Assembly: GCA_016711225.1 (NCBI GenBank)
Contig: JADJTK010000027.1
Coordinates: 1 to 64,000 of the forward strand
From: Opitutaceae bacterium
GTDB lineage: Bacteria > Verrucomicrobiota > Verrucomicrobiia > Opitutales > Opitutaceae
Direction: 5' to 3'
Length of the DNA stretch: 64,000 nt
In this document: positions 39,072 through 48,281 of the stretch, one piece after another
How the letters are laid out: every line of letters begins with the position of its first letter
How positions within the stretch are numbered: position 1 is the stretch's first letter
The notes under the pieces: generated by a model
What the model was told of the DNA's origin: nothing
Database searches by the model: none
Seen by the model: the letters and a program-made list of their open reading frames with translations, nothing else
Translations under genes and position numbers: made by a program

Positions 39072-39305
39072 TTAGGCGACGGTGACGGACGGCTGCGGAG
39101 AGCCGTCCCTACCCCTTGTCAGCGCGTGCTCCAGCTCGCGCTTCAGGATATCGCACGTCCGCGCGATATCCTCCAGGAGCTTCTCGTACTCAGGCAGGAG
39201 GTGCTCGACGTCGCCGGGGCCAGTGTCGGGGCTATGCGGATTCTTGAGGTCGAGGTTGAAGCTGCCGGCCTTGATGGTGTCGACCAACCACGAATACGGC
39301 AGCGG
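39072..39305 (-). pseudogene. Remnant of a type I restriction-modification methylase (HsdM C-terminus)
   Basis: Codons from about 39305 read PLPYSWLVDTIKAGSFNLDLKNPH, then EYEKLLEDIARTCDILKREL. This is the typical C-terminal end of HsdM-type N-6 adenine methylases. Only the last 70 or so residues remain; the frame has a stop just upstream and no catalytic NPPY motif. The tail (DGSPQPSVTVA) is read from a GTAG-type palindrome (39087-39112). Further upstream, an ESAVQEGDILF-like stretch may be an HsdS trace. It cannot methylate DNA. Confidence 0.65.
39087..39112 (-). repeat. REP-type element (class F)
   Basis: On the minus strand GTAG is followed by GGACGGCT, six bases and AGCCGTCC. It overlaps the 3' end of the methylase remnant and so supplies its last codons. 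Confidence 0.55.
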
Positions 39306-39403
39306 CTAAAACAAGATGTCACCCTCCTGCACCGCGCTTTCGCGGGGAATAGCGGAGCAGGCGGCTAAGAAGATGACCACGAACGACCCGAACCATGCGG
39401 ATG

Positions 39404-40393
39404 TCAGTAGGAAGACCCATCCGTTGGCTGGACTTCACGATTGCTCAATCGCCCTGCGAAAGCCCTATCTGCTTCCGCAGCCGTAAGGTCGTAGTGCTTC
39501 CGGTTCTGGAAGTGCAACAGACGCAGACTCGGAATCGCCAATAGTGCCCGAATTGCACCGTCCGCAATCTTTGTATGCTCCCAAAGTCGGACGTCCTCCA
39601 AGTTCGTCAGTGCAAGCAACGGCTTCAGCGATGCGATCTTGGGACACCCCTCAAACATGAGGTCTCGCAATTCCCACGCATCACCGAGTGCGGAAATGTC
39701 CGAGAGCCGTCCACAACCGCCGACATCCAGATGTCGAAGGCGCCGACACTTCTCCATTCCAGCTAGGCTCGCCAACCTCGGCATCAAAGAAAGTGAACAC
39801 CACTCGAGATGCGTGCAGCAGGCCAGAAACTCCAAGTCGACCGTCTGGAGCCGCGCGACCCCGAAATGGCGAAGTTCCACCAACTCCCTAATAGCACCCA
39901 ACGAGGGAACGCGCACAGAACCCAAACAAAGCTTCCGCAGCGATCCGAATCCCCGCAGGTCAAGGTCTCGCAATTGGCATTCGGCGAGGGCAAGCGATAT
40001 GAGTCTCGGGCAAAGCGACAGGCTGCGAGGAATGACGATCTGATGCGCCAACGCACATTCACGGAGGTCCCCGAAGATGGAGAAATCAATACCCTCTGCG
40101 GGGCGGTCGAGATGGATGCTTCGCGCCAATGGGAAATCTAGTATGAGCTCATTCGGCGCCTCGCAATCTTGGATCCAGACCTGATCTATTCGGTCCGCCA
40201 GTGAAGCACCCGCCCCTGGTCTCCACGGGCGGTATCTTCCCACGATCAGACGATTGATCTTCCGTGCGGAAATCTCAGCGGCCACCCCATCGTTCAATGC
40301 CGCAGTCAGGTAGATCGCCCTATTCCCGTCGGGGTAGAAATAAACCGTACCGAACGCGTGCTCCGTGACCTCGGTCGCAGCATTCAGTTTCAT
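39404..40393 (-). CDS. Leucine-rich-repeat-like protein downstream of ftsZ
   Basis: The 329-residue protein has repeating leucine-rich units of about 22-25 residues, such as CPRLISLALAECQLRDLDL, LRKLCLGSVRVPSL, CRRLRHLDVGGCGRLSDISAL and NLEDVRLWEH, preceded by a 100-residue head (YFYPDGNRAIYLTAALNDG). LRR proteins bind other proteins; the partner is unknown. There is no signal peptide, so a cytoplasmic location is likely. The start at 40393 lies 20 bases after the ftsZ stop, so it may be cotranscribed with the division cluster. The base composition is visibly less GC-rich than in the dcw genes, which suggests later acquisition. Confidence 0.75.
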   Translation of the reverse strand: MKLNAATEVTEHAFGTVYFYPDGNRAIYLTAALNDGVAAEISARKINRLIVGRYRPWRPGAGASLADRIDQVWIQDCEAPNELILDFPLARSIHLDRPAEGIDFSIFGDLRECALAHQIVIPRSLSLCPRLISLALAECQLRDLDLRGFGSLRKLCLGSVRVPSLGAIRELVELRHFGVARLQTVDLEFLACCTHLEWCSLSLMPRLASLAGMEKCRRLRHLDVGGCGRLSDISALGDAWELRDLMFEGCPKIASLKPLLALTNLEDVRLWEHTKIADGAIRALLAIPSLRLLHFQNRKHYDLTAAEADRAFAGRLSNREVQPTDGSSY

Positions 40394-40412
40394 CGTCACC
40401 TGATTGGCCCCC

Positions 40413-41698
40413 TTACAGCGTGATCTTGATCCCCTTGCGCAGATAGGTGGGGACGTCGAGGTCCTGGCCGTCGTAGAGATTGCGATCGGTGCTCTCGAAC
40501 CAACCACGAGTGTCGGGTTCGATCCCGCCGAACAGGAACTCCTCCTGCTTCACCGGCACTTTCGCCGGGGCGGCCGCGCCGACTCCGGCCAGCTCAGGCT
40601 GCGTCACCTCGGATGGCCGGCGCCCGGGCACGCCGGGACGGGCGCGCTGCGGCGTCTCCGCAATCCCGAGCTTCTCGGCAGGCTGGGCGGTGCCACGGCG
40701 CACCGTGGTGCGGCTCACGTCGGAGGTGCCGATGATGCACACCTCCACCCGACCGGCCAACTCCTCGTCGATCACCGCGCCCAGGAAAATGTGCGCATCG
40801 CGTCCGTACTGTTCGGACACCGCGGCCATGATGTCGTTGACGTTGGCCAACGAGAGCTCCGCACCGCCCACGATGTTGACCAGCAGCCGGTCGGCCTTGC
40901 GGGAAAACTCGGGGTGTGCAGCAACGGGCACTGCTTGAGACTTTCGATCACCTCGGCTACGGCGTTCTCGCCGGAACCGGTGCCGAGACCGAAGAGCGTC
41001 TTGCCGCTCTTCTGGGCGAAGGCCTGGCGGAGCGTGGCGTAGTCGAGGTTGATCAGGCCGGTGCGGTGCAGCATCGACCAGATGCTCTTCACCCCGCGGC
41101 CGATCCACTCGTCGGCGAGGGCGAAGGAGTCGAGCGCACTCTGGCCCTCGGCGCCCACCTGGATGAGCATATCGTTGGGCAGCGGAATCACCGCGTCGCA
41201 GCAGCGGCGCAGTTCGGCGAGCCCCTCCTCGGCCTGCTTGAGGCGGCGGCCGCCCTCGAAGCTGAACGGCAGGTTGGCAAATGCGATCACGAGCGCGCCC
41301 GCCTGTCGGCAAATCTCGGCGACAACGGGGGCCGCACCGCTGCCGGTGCCTCCGCCCATGCCGGCGATGAGGAAGACGAGGTCGGTGCGCGCCACGAGCG
41401 CGGCGATCTTCTCGCGGTCGGCCTCGGCGGCGAGGCGGCCCAGCTCGGGGTCGCCGCCGGCACTGAGGCCGCGGGTGACGCCTGCGCCGATCATGAGCTT
41501 GGTCTCCACCGGGGAGAGAGCGAGTGCCTCGGCGTCGGTGTTGAGCACCGCCAGCGCGACGCGGCCCAAATTCTCCATCTTGAGCCGGTCGACGGCGTTG
41601 GCACCGGCGCCGCCAATACCGATCACCTTGATGGCGACGGTGCGGTCGGTGAGCATTTCCTGCCCGAGCGGCAGGGTGTTTTCGGGTTGCTGGGACAT
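40413..41698 (-). CDS. ftsZ: Cell division GTPase FtsZ (one single-base frame break in this sequence)
   Basis: FtsZ polymerises into the cytokinetic ring. The first part holds the GTP-binding core: IGIGGAGANAVDRL, VLNTDAEAL, GAGVTRGLSAGGDPELG and the tubulin signature GMGGGTGSGAAPV. After LKQCPLLHTP the reading frame breaks. The rest (EFSRKADRLLVNIVGGAELS, NIVGG, ending in the conserved tail LDVPTYLRKG) continues in another frame from about 40905-40918. One added base within the CTC-GGGG stretch restores a 428-residue protein. FtsZ is essential and both halves are conserved, so an error in this sequence is the simplest reading. It sits at the end of the division cluster, six bases after ftsA. 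Confidence 0.9.
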
Positions 41699-41703
41699 GG
41701 CGC

Positions 41704-42927
41704 TCAGGAGTTGGCGAACATCCGGGTGAAGCGCTCCATCAGGCCGCCCTGGGCCCGTGGGGCCGCCGCGATGGGCGAGCGCTCATTGATCTGGTTGAGT
41801 CCGTAGTAGAGCAGGCCGAGCACGGTGCTGTAGCCCGGGTCGCGCAACTCGTCGGCGAGATTGGTCGGCAGATCGCCACGACGCGCCGGCAGACCGAAAA
41901 CCTGGGTGGCGGCCTCGTCGATGGCCATGAGCTTGGAGGTTCCGCCGGTGAGCACGACGCCCGCGCCGAGCATCTCGGGCACAAAGGCCGGACCGAGCTT
42001 CTTCTTCACGACTTCGAGCAGCTCGACGATGCGCACGGCGGTGATCTGTTCGACGGCCATCCGCGGGAAATGGCGGTCGCCGATGGCGAAGTCGCCGTTG
42101 AGCCAGACCTTCTCGTTGCGGTCCTTCGAGGTGATGACCGCGGATCCATGGCGCAACTTCATGGCCTCGGCCTGGCCGCTGGTGAGCCGCAGCCCAAGCG
42201 CCAGGTCGTTGGTGAGATGGTCGCCGCCGACGGGAATCGCGCCGGTCATCCACGGATACCCTTCGCGATAGAGGACGAAGTCAGTGGTGCCGCGGCCGAT
42301 ATCGAGCACGAGCACGCCATTCTTCCGTTCCTCGATGGTGGTGACCATCGTGCCGGAGGCCAGGCTCGCGAGGATGATCTCGTCGACCTTCAGGTTGAAG
42401 CCGTTCACGAGATGGATGCCGTCGGAAATGCGGCGCTTGTCGCCGTGCACCGCCCAGAAGCCCACCTCCAGCTTGCGGCCGGAGAGCATCTCGGGATTGG
42501 GCACCGTCTGCCCGTCGAGCCGGTAGGGCCGGCGGAGGAAATGGACCATGGTGCGCTCCGCGGGCAGCTCCTTGCCGCGGGCGAGCTTGCCCACCGTCTC
42601 GATATCCTGGCGACCAACGAGATTGTCGGTGCTGCTCACGTTGACCGAGCCCTCGTGGTAGAACCCGTCGAGGTGCGCGCCGGTCTGGGCGAGATAGATG
42701 CCGTCGATGCGCGCGCCGGCCTTGCGCTCCGCGGCCTCGATGGCGGCATGGGTGCAGTCGCTCGCGGCCTTGAAGTCCACGATCGAGCCCTTAATGACGC
42801 CCTGGGAGGAGCAGGAGCCCAGACCCACGATGTTGAGGCGGCGGCCGCCGGCGAACTCCCCGACAAGCACAGAGACCTTGTGGGTGCCGATTTCGACCGC
42901 GCCGATGATCCGGCTTTTAGAGATCAC
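41704..42927 (-). CDS. ftsA: Cell division protein FtsA
   Basis: This actin-like ATPase tethers FtsZ to the membrane and recruits later division proteins. Visible are the ATPase phosphate-1 motif (IIGAVEIGTHKVSVLVG), phosphate-2 (VLVLDIGRGTTDFVLY), GAIPVGGDHLTNDLA, the adenosine motif GAGVVLTGGTSKL, and a short C-terminal amphipathic helix (GGLMERFTRMF) for membrane binding. I choose the GTG start at 42927, inside the 3' end of ftsQ with an 11-base overlap, because the fold begins directly after it; the upstream frame is Pro/Ser-rich shadow. Length of 407 fits the family. ftsZ follows after five bases. Confidence 0.92.
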   Translation of the reverse strand: MISKSRIIGAVEIGTHKVSVLVGEFAGGRRLNIVGLGSCSSQGVIKGSIVDFKAASDCTHAAIEAAERKAGARIDGIYLAQTGAHLDGFYHEGSVNVSSTDNLVGRQDIETVGKLARGKELPAERTMVHFLRRPYRLDGQTVPNPEMLSGRKLEVGFWAVHGDKRRISDGIHLVNGFNLKVDEIILASLASGTMVTTIEERKNGVLVLDIGRGTTDFVLYREGYPWMTGAIPVGGDHLTNDLALGLRLTSGQAEAMKLRHGSAVITSKDRNEKVWLNGDFAIGDRHFPRMAVEQITAVRIVELLEVVKKKLGPAFVPEMLGAGVVLTGGTSKLMAIDEAATQVFGLPARRGDLPTNLADELRDPGYSTVLGLLYYGLNQINERSPIAAAPRAQGGLMERFTRMFANS

Positions 42928-43888
42928 GACTGGTTCTCGTTTTGGAGGGTTTGACGGAAGAGGTTGGAAGAAGACGGGAGGCCGGATTGTCGAACGACAC
43001 CGGGACATCGCCCCCGAGCGAAAGATCGATCCGCTGCACGGTGGCTTCGGACTGAGTGCGGGCGTAGTCGGCGATGTAGTCAAGCCGGGCGAGCTGCTGC
43101 GTGAAATCCAACTTGCGGCTGACCACCACCTGCGGGATCGCCCGCGCCTTCACCACGATCTCGTCGTAGAGGCCGAGGCGCGCCAGCGAGATGCTCTTCC
43201 AGTCCGCGTAGAGCCCCGGGGCGGAGTTCTCGGCGGCCTGCAACAGGTTGGCGACATCCTCCATGCCGTCGACCGCCTGGTACCCACCGAAACGGTTGTG
43301 CGCCAAGCGCACGCCGTCGAGGTACGGGAGCCGGGCCAGCCGGGAGGGTTCATAACCAAACCCGTCGTACACCACGCCGTCGCGCGCCACCAGCATTGTG
43401 CGGCTCTCGCCGTTGCCGGGCTGCACATTTACCCGCAACACCGGTTGGCGCTCGCGCAGGGTGACCGTCAGCGTGCCGGGGAAATCACGACGCAGCTCGA
43501 CCGCGCGCACCTGGCGCACGCGCAGCAGGCGGTCGCGCAGCTGGCAAAGGTCGACCTCGAGCAACGGAGTGCCCTTGCGCACCTTGAGCGTGTGCTCAAG
43601 CCATTCCTGGCCGAGCACGCCGTCGGCGTCGTTGATGAGCACGATCTCGCGCAGCGGCGCGGCCTGCGCGGGATCGCGCATCGCGCTGGCGTCGCTGGTG
43701 AGGGTGTGGAGGATCTCGGTGACACCCCAGAGGATGCCGGCTGTCATCGTGCCAAACAGCGCCAGTCGCAGCGCGGCGAAGGCGAAGCGGCGGCGGCCCG
43801 AGGCCGACATCGTGCGCGGATTGACGGTCTGGTCGACCTCGCGCCAGGAGCGCTCCTCGGGGGTTTCCTTCTTCTTGAGCTTGGCCAT
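42917..43888 (-). CDS. ftsQ: Cell division protein FtsQ
   Basis: This is a bitopic membrane protein of the divisome. It has a short cytoplasmic N-terminus (MAKLKKKETPEERSWREVD), one transmembrane helix (LRLALFGTMTAGILWGVTEIL, about 41-60) and a periplasmic POTRA region (LLEVDLCQLRDRLLRVRQVRAVELRRDFPGTL, with the RRDFPGTL-type signature) followed by the FtsQ beta domain. At 323 residues it is slightly long. The first base of its stop codon overlaps ftsA, and ddl is six bases upstream, so translation is tightly linked. Confidence 0.88.
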   Translation of the reverse strand: MAKLKKKETPEERSWREVDQTVNPRTMSASGRRRFAFAALRLALFGTMTAGILWGVTEILHTLTSDASAMRDPAQAAPLREIVLINDADGVLGQEWLEHTLKVRKGTPLLEVDLCQLRDRLLRVRQVRAVELRRDFPGTLTVTLRERQPVLRVNVQPGNGESRTMLVARDGVVYDGFGYEPSRLARLPYLDGVRLAHNRFGGYQAVDGMEDVANLLQAAENSAPGLYADWKSISLARLGLYDEIVVKARAIPQVVVSRKLDFTQQLARLDYIADYARTQSEATVQRIDLSLGGDVPVSFDNPASRLLPTSSVKPSKTRTSRDL

Positions 43889-43894
43889 GGTCGG

Positions 43895-44833
43895 TCAGGG
43901 TTGGTTTTGTTGGAAACGGCGCAGGGCCGGGGCGAGCATTTCGCGCACGAGTCCGGCGTAATCGAGCCCGATGCACTTCGCACTCAGCGGCAGCAGGCTC
44001 GTGCCGGTCATGCCCGGCAGGGTGTTGATTTCGAGAAAGTAGGGCTCGCCGTCGGCGGAGAGGAGGAAATCGGCGCGGGCAAAATCGCGGCAGCCGCAGG
44101 CGGAGAACACCGACTCGGCGAAACGCTGGATGGCCGAGGCCGCCCCCGGGGCGATACGCGCCGGAGCGAAGTATTCAGTGTTTCCCTTGGTGTACTTGTT
44201 CGTGTAGTCGTAGACGCCCGTCTTGGGCGCCACCTCGACCACGCCCATCGCGCGCCCCTCGAGCAGGCCCACCGTGAGCTCCGTGCCGCGGATGCGTCGC
44301 TCGGCAATCCAACGCCCCGGGGCCAGCCGGGCCAGGGCGACGGCGATCTCGTCGCGCCCCGTGCAGAGGGAGAGGCCCACGCTGCTGCCCTCGTTGTTGG
44401 GCTTGATGACCACCTCGGTACCCAGGCGCGCGGTGAGTTCGGCTGCCAGCGGGGCGTCGCACGCCTCAAAGACCAATCCTTCCGCCATGGGTACGCCAAC
44501 CTTGGCGGCAAGCGCCTTGGTGGCGGCCTTGTCCATCGTGCAAGCGCTGGCGGCGGCGTCGCAGCCGGCATAAGCGAAGCCGGCGGCCTCGAGCAGGCGC
44601 TGCATGCCACCGTCCTCGCCGAAAGTCCCGTGCAAGGTGGAAAGCACCACATGCACCCGCGGGTCGAGCCCGGCCGGCAACGCCTCGGTGTCGACCTGGC
44701 AAAGCACGGTGGGCAACAGGCACGCGGCGGCCGCGGCCACATTGGCTCCGGAACGTAACGACACTTCGCGCTCGCGCGAAGTGCCGCCCGACAACACTGC
44801 AACAACGGGTGGTTTCACAAGACGTCCCTCCAA
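43895..44833 (-). CDS. ddl: D-alanine--D-alanine ligase
   Basis: It joins two D-alanines with ATP for the peptidoglycan precursor. The ATP-grasp fold is clear: VLSGGTSREREVSLRSG at the N-terminus, STLHGTFGEDGGMQ, VVIKPNNEGSSVGL, the flexible loop TGVYDYTNKYTKGNTEYF and the metal-binding end ARADFLLS, FLEINTLPGMT. Length 312 is normal. Its start overlaps the 3' end of the murC-murB gene by 19 bases; a GTG at 44818 directly before KPPVVAVLSGG would overlap by four and is possible. Confidence 0.93.
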   Translation of the reverse strand: MEGRLVKPPVVAVLSGGTSREREVSLRSGANVAAAAACLLPTVLCQVDTEALPAGLDPRVHVVLSTLHGTFGEDGGMQRLLEAAGFAYAGCDAAASACTMDKAATKALAAKVGVPMAEGLVFEACDAPLAAELTARLGTEVVIKPNNEGSSVGLSLCTGRDEIAVALARLAPGRWIAERRIRGTELTVGLLEGRAMGVVEVAPKTGVYDYTNKYTKGNTEYFAPARIAPGAASAIQRFAESVFSACGCRDFARADFLLSADGEPYFLEINTLPGMTGTSLLPLSAKCIGLDYAGLVREMLAPALRRFQQNQP

Positions 44834-47154
44834 TCGCGGCCGTAGAGCAGCACTTCCGGCTCCAGCTCGATGCCGTGGGCGGCCTTCACCCGCTCGCGCA
44901 CGCGTCGCATCAACGCGATCACGTCGGCCGCGGTGGCCTGCCCCCGATTGACAATGAAATTGGCGTGCACCGGCGACACCTCGGCGTCCCCCACCCGCTC
45001 GCCTTTGAGGCCGAGCGAGTCGATGAGACGGCCGGCCGAGTCGTTGGGCGGATTCTTGAACATGCAGCCCGCGCTCGGGTCGCGCGGCTGGCTCACCAGC
45101 CGCCGCGCCTGGAAGGCCGCGATCTGCGCCTGGATCTCCGCGGCGGGCACCCCGGCGGACACCGGCCGCAGCAACGCGCCCAGCGCGATCGCCTCACCCA
45201 GCTCCCGACAGTCTCGATACGCGACATGCAGCTCATGCCGGCGCAGCGTGCGCACCGTGCCGTCGCGCAGCACCAGGCGCACGGCCTCGACGAGGTCGAA
45301 CATCCAGCCGCCCATCGCCCCGGCGTTCATGCGCAGGGCGCCGCCGAGCGTGCCGGGAATGCCCTCAAGAAATTCGAAACCGCGCAGCCCGCGCGACGCC
45401 GCCAGCCCGCAGAGTTCCTTCAACCGCAGCCCGGCACCGGCCTCCACTCGGCCGTCGGGCCGCACGTCGAAGCGCTGCCACTCGCGACCGGCCAGCCGCA
45501 GCACCAGTGCGCTCACCCCGTCGTCGGGTACCAGCAGGTTCGAGCCGCGGCCCAGGATGAGCACCGGCAACGCGCGCCGCTGGGTCTCGCGTAGCAGCGC
45601 GGAGAGGTCGGCCTCGTTGGCCGGCTCGACGTAGTAGCGCGCCGTACCGCCCACGCGCATCGTGGTCTTCGGGCCGAGCGGTTCGTTCTCCAGCAACTTG
45701 GTCTCCGGCGTGAGCACACCGCGCAGCGCCCGCAAGCACTCGGCCCAGCGCGACTCCACCGCCACCTCGCCCTGCAGGTCGCGCACAAACTCGGCGGCGC
45801 ACTGGTCGATGTCGCCCGCGCCCACGAAGAGCACCAGGTCGCCCTCGCGCACCCGTTCACGCAGCAAGCGCAGGAAGCCGGGCCGGTCTCCAGGAAGATA
45901 ATGAACGCGGGTGCCTGCGCCGTTGTGGGCGAGCTCCGCGTAGATGTCGGCCGTGGTGCCCCCGGCAATCGGCTGCTCGCTCGCGGCGTACACATCGAGC
46001 AGGAAGAGTTCATCGGCGCCGAGCAGCGCCCGGGCGAAGTCGGCCTTGAAGCGCGCGGTGCGGCTGTAGCGATGCGGCTGAAACGCGACCAGCAAGCGCT
46101 TGTGGGGCAGGCGGCGCATCCCGCCGATCAACGCCGCGATTTCCGTGGGATGATGCGCGTAGTCCTCGATCACCTGGAGTCGCTCGGTCTCCAGCAGCAC
46201 CACCTGGCGGCGCTTCACCCCGGGATAGTCCGCGAGCAGGTCGGGCGTCACTGCCACTCCTAAATGGACACACACCGCCAGCGCCACCGCGGCGTTGAGG
46301 GCGTTGAAGTCCCCGCCGGCGCGCACCCGGGCGCTCGCGGCGCCAAAGGCCGGCGCGAGGTCGAGCACCTGACGACCGTCCATCATCCCGACAATTCGCA
46401 CACCAAACTCGCCCTCGAAGCCGAAACGGTGCACCGGCGCCAGGAAACCGCGGTTGGCCAGCCGCGCCGAGAGCGCGCATGCCGGGTTCACGTAGATGGC
46501 GGTGCGCGTGCGAGCGAAGAGGGCGGCAAACGTCGCCTCCAGATCGCCGATCTGGCGGTAGTAGTCGGGGTGATCCCAGTCGAGATTGGTCGCCACCGTG
46601 ATCTCCGGCGAGAAGCGGTCGATGGTGCCGTCGCTCTCGTCGATCTCGGCCACCACCCAGCCATTGGAGTCGACCGCGGCCGGAGGCACGGAGTCGTCCT
46701 GGAAGAGTCCTCCGAGCAGCCAGCCGGCCCCGAAGCCGGCACGGCGCAGCGCGGTGATCAACAGCCCGGTGGTCGTCGTCTTGCCGTGGGCCCCGACGAC
46801 GGCGATCAGCTTGCGGTCGCGCAGCAACTCGGCGAGCAGCTCGCCGCGGCGCACCTGCGGCAGCCCGAGCCGGGTCGCGGCGGCACGCGCCGGATGAGCC
46901 GCGGTGATCGCCGAGGAATAGACCAGCAGATCCGTCTCCGCAGGAACGGTACCAACCGGGCCAAGCACCACGCCCGACTGCTCGAGCCAACGTTGGGCGG
47001 GCGCGGTAATCGCATCGTCCTCGCCCGACACCGACCAGCCGCGCTGCACCAGCAGCATGGCCAAAGGCGTCATGCCCGCACCGCCCACCCCCACGAGGTG
47101 GCAGTGGCGCACGGGACGGCTGAAGAGCGACGGAAGCTGGGGCAGATCGGTCAT
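44815..47154 (-). CDS. murC-murB: Fused UDP-MurNAc:L-Ala ligase and UDP-MurNAc dehydrogenase (MurC-MurB)
   Basis: One 779-residue chain carries two consecutive enzymes of cytoplasmic peptidoglycan precursor synthesis. Residues 1-460 are MurC: GVGGAGMTPLA, the ATP loop GAHGKTTTTGLL, DESDGTIDRFSPEI, DYAHHPTEI and AFQPHRYSRT. Residues 480-779 are MurB: PLGPKTTMRVGGTARY, the FAD region ILGRGSNLLVPDDG, EGIPGTLGGALRMNAGAMG and PSAGCMFKNP with the catalytic region near the end. MurB makes UDP-MurNAc and MurC then adds L-alanine, so the fusion joins successive steps. Four bases overlap murG upstream. Confidence 0.95.
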   Translation of the reverse strand: MTDLPQLPSLFSRPVRHCHLVGVGGAGMTPLAMLLVQRGWSVSGEDDAITAPAQRWLEQSGVVLGPVGTVPAETDLLVYSSAITAAHPARAAATRLGLPQVRRGELLAELLRDRKLIAVVGAHGKTTTTGLLITALRRAGFGAGWLLGGLFQDDSVPPAAVDSNGWVVAEIDESDGTIDRFSPEITVATNLDWDHPDYYRQIGDLEATFAALFARTRTAIYVNPACALSARLANRGFLAPVHRFGFEGEFGVRIVGMMDGRQVLDLAPAFGAASARVRAGGDFNALNAAVALAVCVHLGVAVTPDLLADYPGVKRRQVVLLETERLQVIEDYAHHPTEIAALIGGMRRLPHKRLLVAFQPHRYSRTARFKADFARALLGADELFLLDVYAASEQPIAGGTTADIYAELAHNGAGTRVHYLPGDRPGFLRLLRERVREGDLVLFVGAGDIDQCAAEFVRDLQGEVAVESRWAECLRALRGVLTPETKLLENEPLGPKTTMRVGGTARYYVEPANEADLSALLRETQRRALPVLILGRGSNLLVPDDGVSALVLRLAGREWQRFDVRPDGRVEAGAGLRLKELCGLAASRGLRGFEFLEGIPGTLGGALRMNAGAMGGWMFDLVEAVRLVLRDGTVRTLRRHELHVAYRDCRELGEAIALGALLRPVSAGVPAAEIQAQIAAFQARRLVSQPRDPSAGCMFKNPPNDSAGRLIDSLGLKGERVGDAEVSPVHANFIVNRGQATAADVIALMRRVRERVKAAHGIELEPEVLLYGRDWRDVL

Positions 47155-48281
47155 GCGGGTTGGAGGGCCACACGAGGGCGGGCCGGCGTCGTGGGGCCGG
47201 CGAGCAATTGCAGGTCGTCGATCATCGCGTCGAGCGAGTTCTCCTGGTCCATCCGGTGAAGATTGTCGCGGAACTTGTGAAGCAACCAGTCGTTGAACAC
47301 GAGTTCCTCCACCTCCTTGTGCAGCCCGCCGAGGAAGCGTTGGTCGACGACCATGCCGCCGCCCTGCTGCTCGAAGAACTGCGCGTTGGCAGCCTGGTGA
47401 TCGTCGGCCGCGTGCGGGTACGGCACGAGCACCGCCGGCGTGCCGGTGCGCGCCAGCTCGGCGAGGGTGCCCGCCCCGGCGCGCGAGACGACGACGTCGG
47501 CGCAGGAGAGCAGTTCGGCCATGCGGTCGCAGAACGGGACAAAATACGACTTCACCTCGCCGCCCTCGCGGGTGCGCAATACGCGTTCCTCGCGGGTCGT
47601 GCGTTTGCCCGGACCAGACACACAGAAGACCTGCACGCCCTCCAGCGCCAACGCCTCAAGGTTGCGCTCGACCCAGTCGTTGAGCGCGGTCGCCCCTTGG
47701 CTGCCGCCGAGCACGGCCACGAGCCGGCGCGCCGGCTGGATCGCGAGGGCTTCCAGCGCGGGCCCGCGGGCGATACGCTGGAACTCCTGGCGCACCGGCA
47801 GTCCCTGCGGCCGCACGGTGCCGCCGCGGGCGCGGGAGAGATGCACACCGGGCGGCAGATAGAGGCGCCGCGCGAAGCGGCTGAGCAGGCGCACGGCGCG
47901 CCCGGGCACGCGGTTGGCCTCGTGCAAGGCGACCGGGATGCCGCTCATCCGGGCGGCCAGCACAATGCTCGCCGTCGTGAAACCGCCAAAGCCGACCACG
48001 ACGTCGGGCCGCAGTTGCTGCAGGTGGCGCAGGCCAAAGGCCAAGCCGGCAGACTGGTGCCAGACGAAGCGCGCGAAATCCATCGGGTGCACCGAGAGCG
48101 GCGCAGCCGGGATGCGCGCCAGCTTCAACCAAGGATACTTCTCGACCAGTTTGGTATCCACCTGCTTATGCGAGATCAGCAGGTGCGGCTCGTGCCCGCG
48201 GGCGAGCAGGCCCTCGGCCAGTGCGATGCCCGGGGCGAGATGGCCGCCGGTGCCGCCACATGCGATAAGGAAACGGCTCAC
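47151..48281 (-). CDS. murG: UDP-N-acetylglucosamine transferase MurG
   Basis: It adds GlcNAc to lipid I to make lipid II at the inner face of the membrane. Visible: ACGGTGGHLAPGIALAEGL (N-terminal glycine loop), VVGFGGFTTASIVLAA, ALHEANRVPGRAVRLLS (HExN-type motif), VLGGSQGATALND, and SRAGAGTLAELARTGTPAVLVPYPHAADDHQAANA, the donor-binding site. Length 376 is typical. The start overlaps ftsW by four bases and the stop overlaps murC by four, a chain of coupled genes. Confidence 0.95.
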   Translation of the reverse strand: MSRFLIACGGTGGHLAPGIALAEGLLARGHEPHLLISHKQVDTKLVEKYPWLKLARIPAAPLSVHPMDFARFVWHQSAGLAFGLRHLQQLRPDVVVGFGGFTTASIVLAARMSGIPVALHEANRVPGRAVRLLSRFARRLYLPPGVHLSRARGGTVRPQGLPVRQEFQRIARGPALEALAIQPARRLVAVLGGSQGATALNDWVERNLEALALEGVQVFCVSGPGKRTTREERVLRTREGGEVKSYFVPFCDRMAELLSCADVVVSRAGAGTLAELARTGTPAVLVPYPHAADDHQAANAQFFEQQGGGMVVDQRFLGGLHKEVEELVFNDWLLHKFRDNLHRMDQENSLDAMIDDLQLLAGPTTPARPRVALQPA

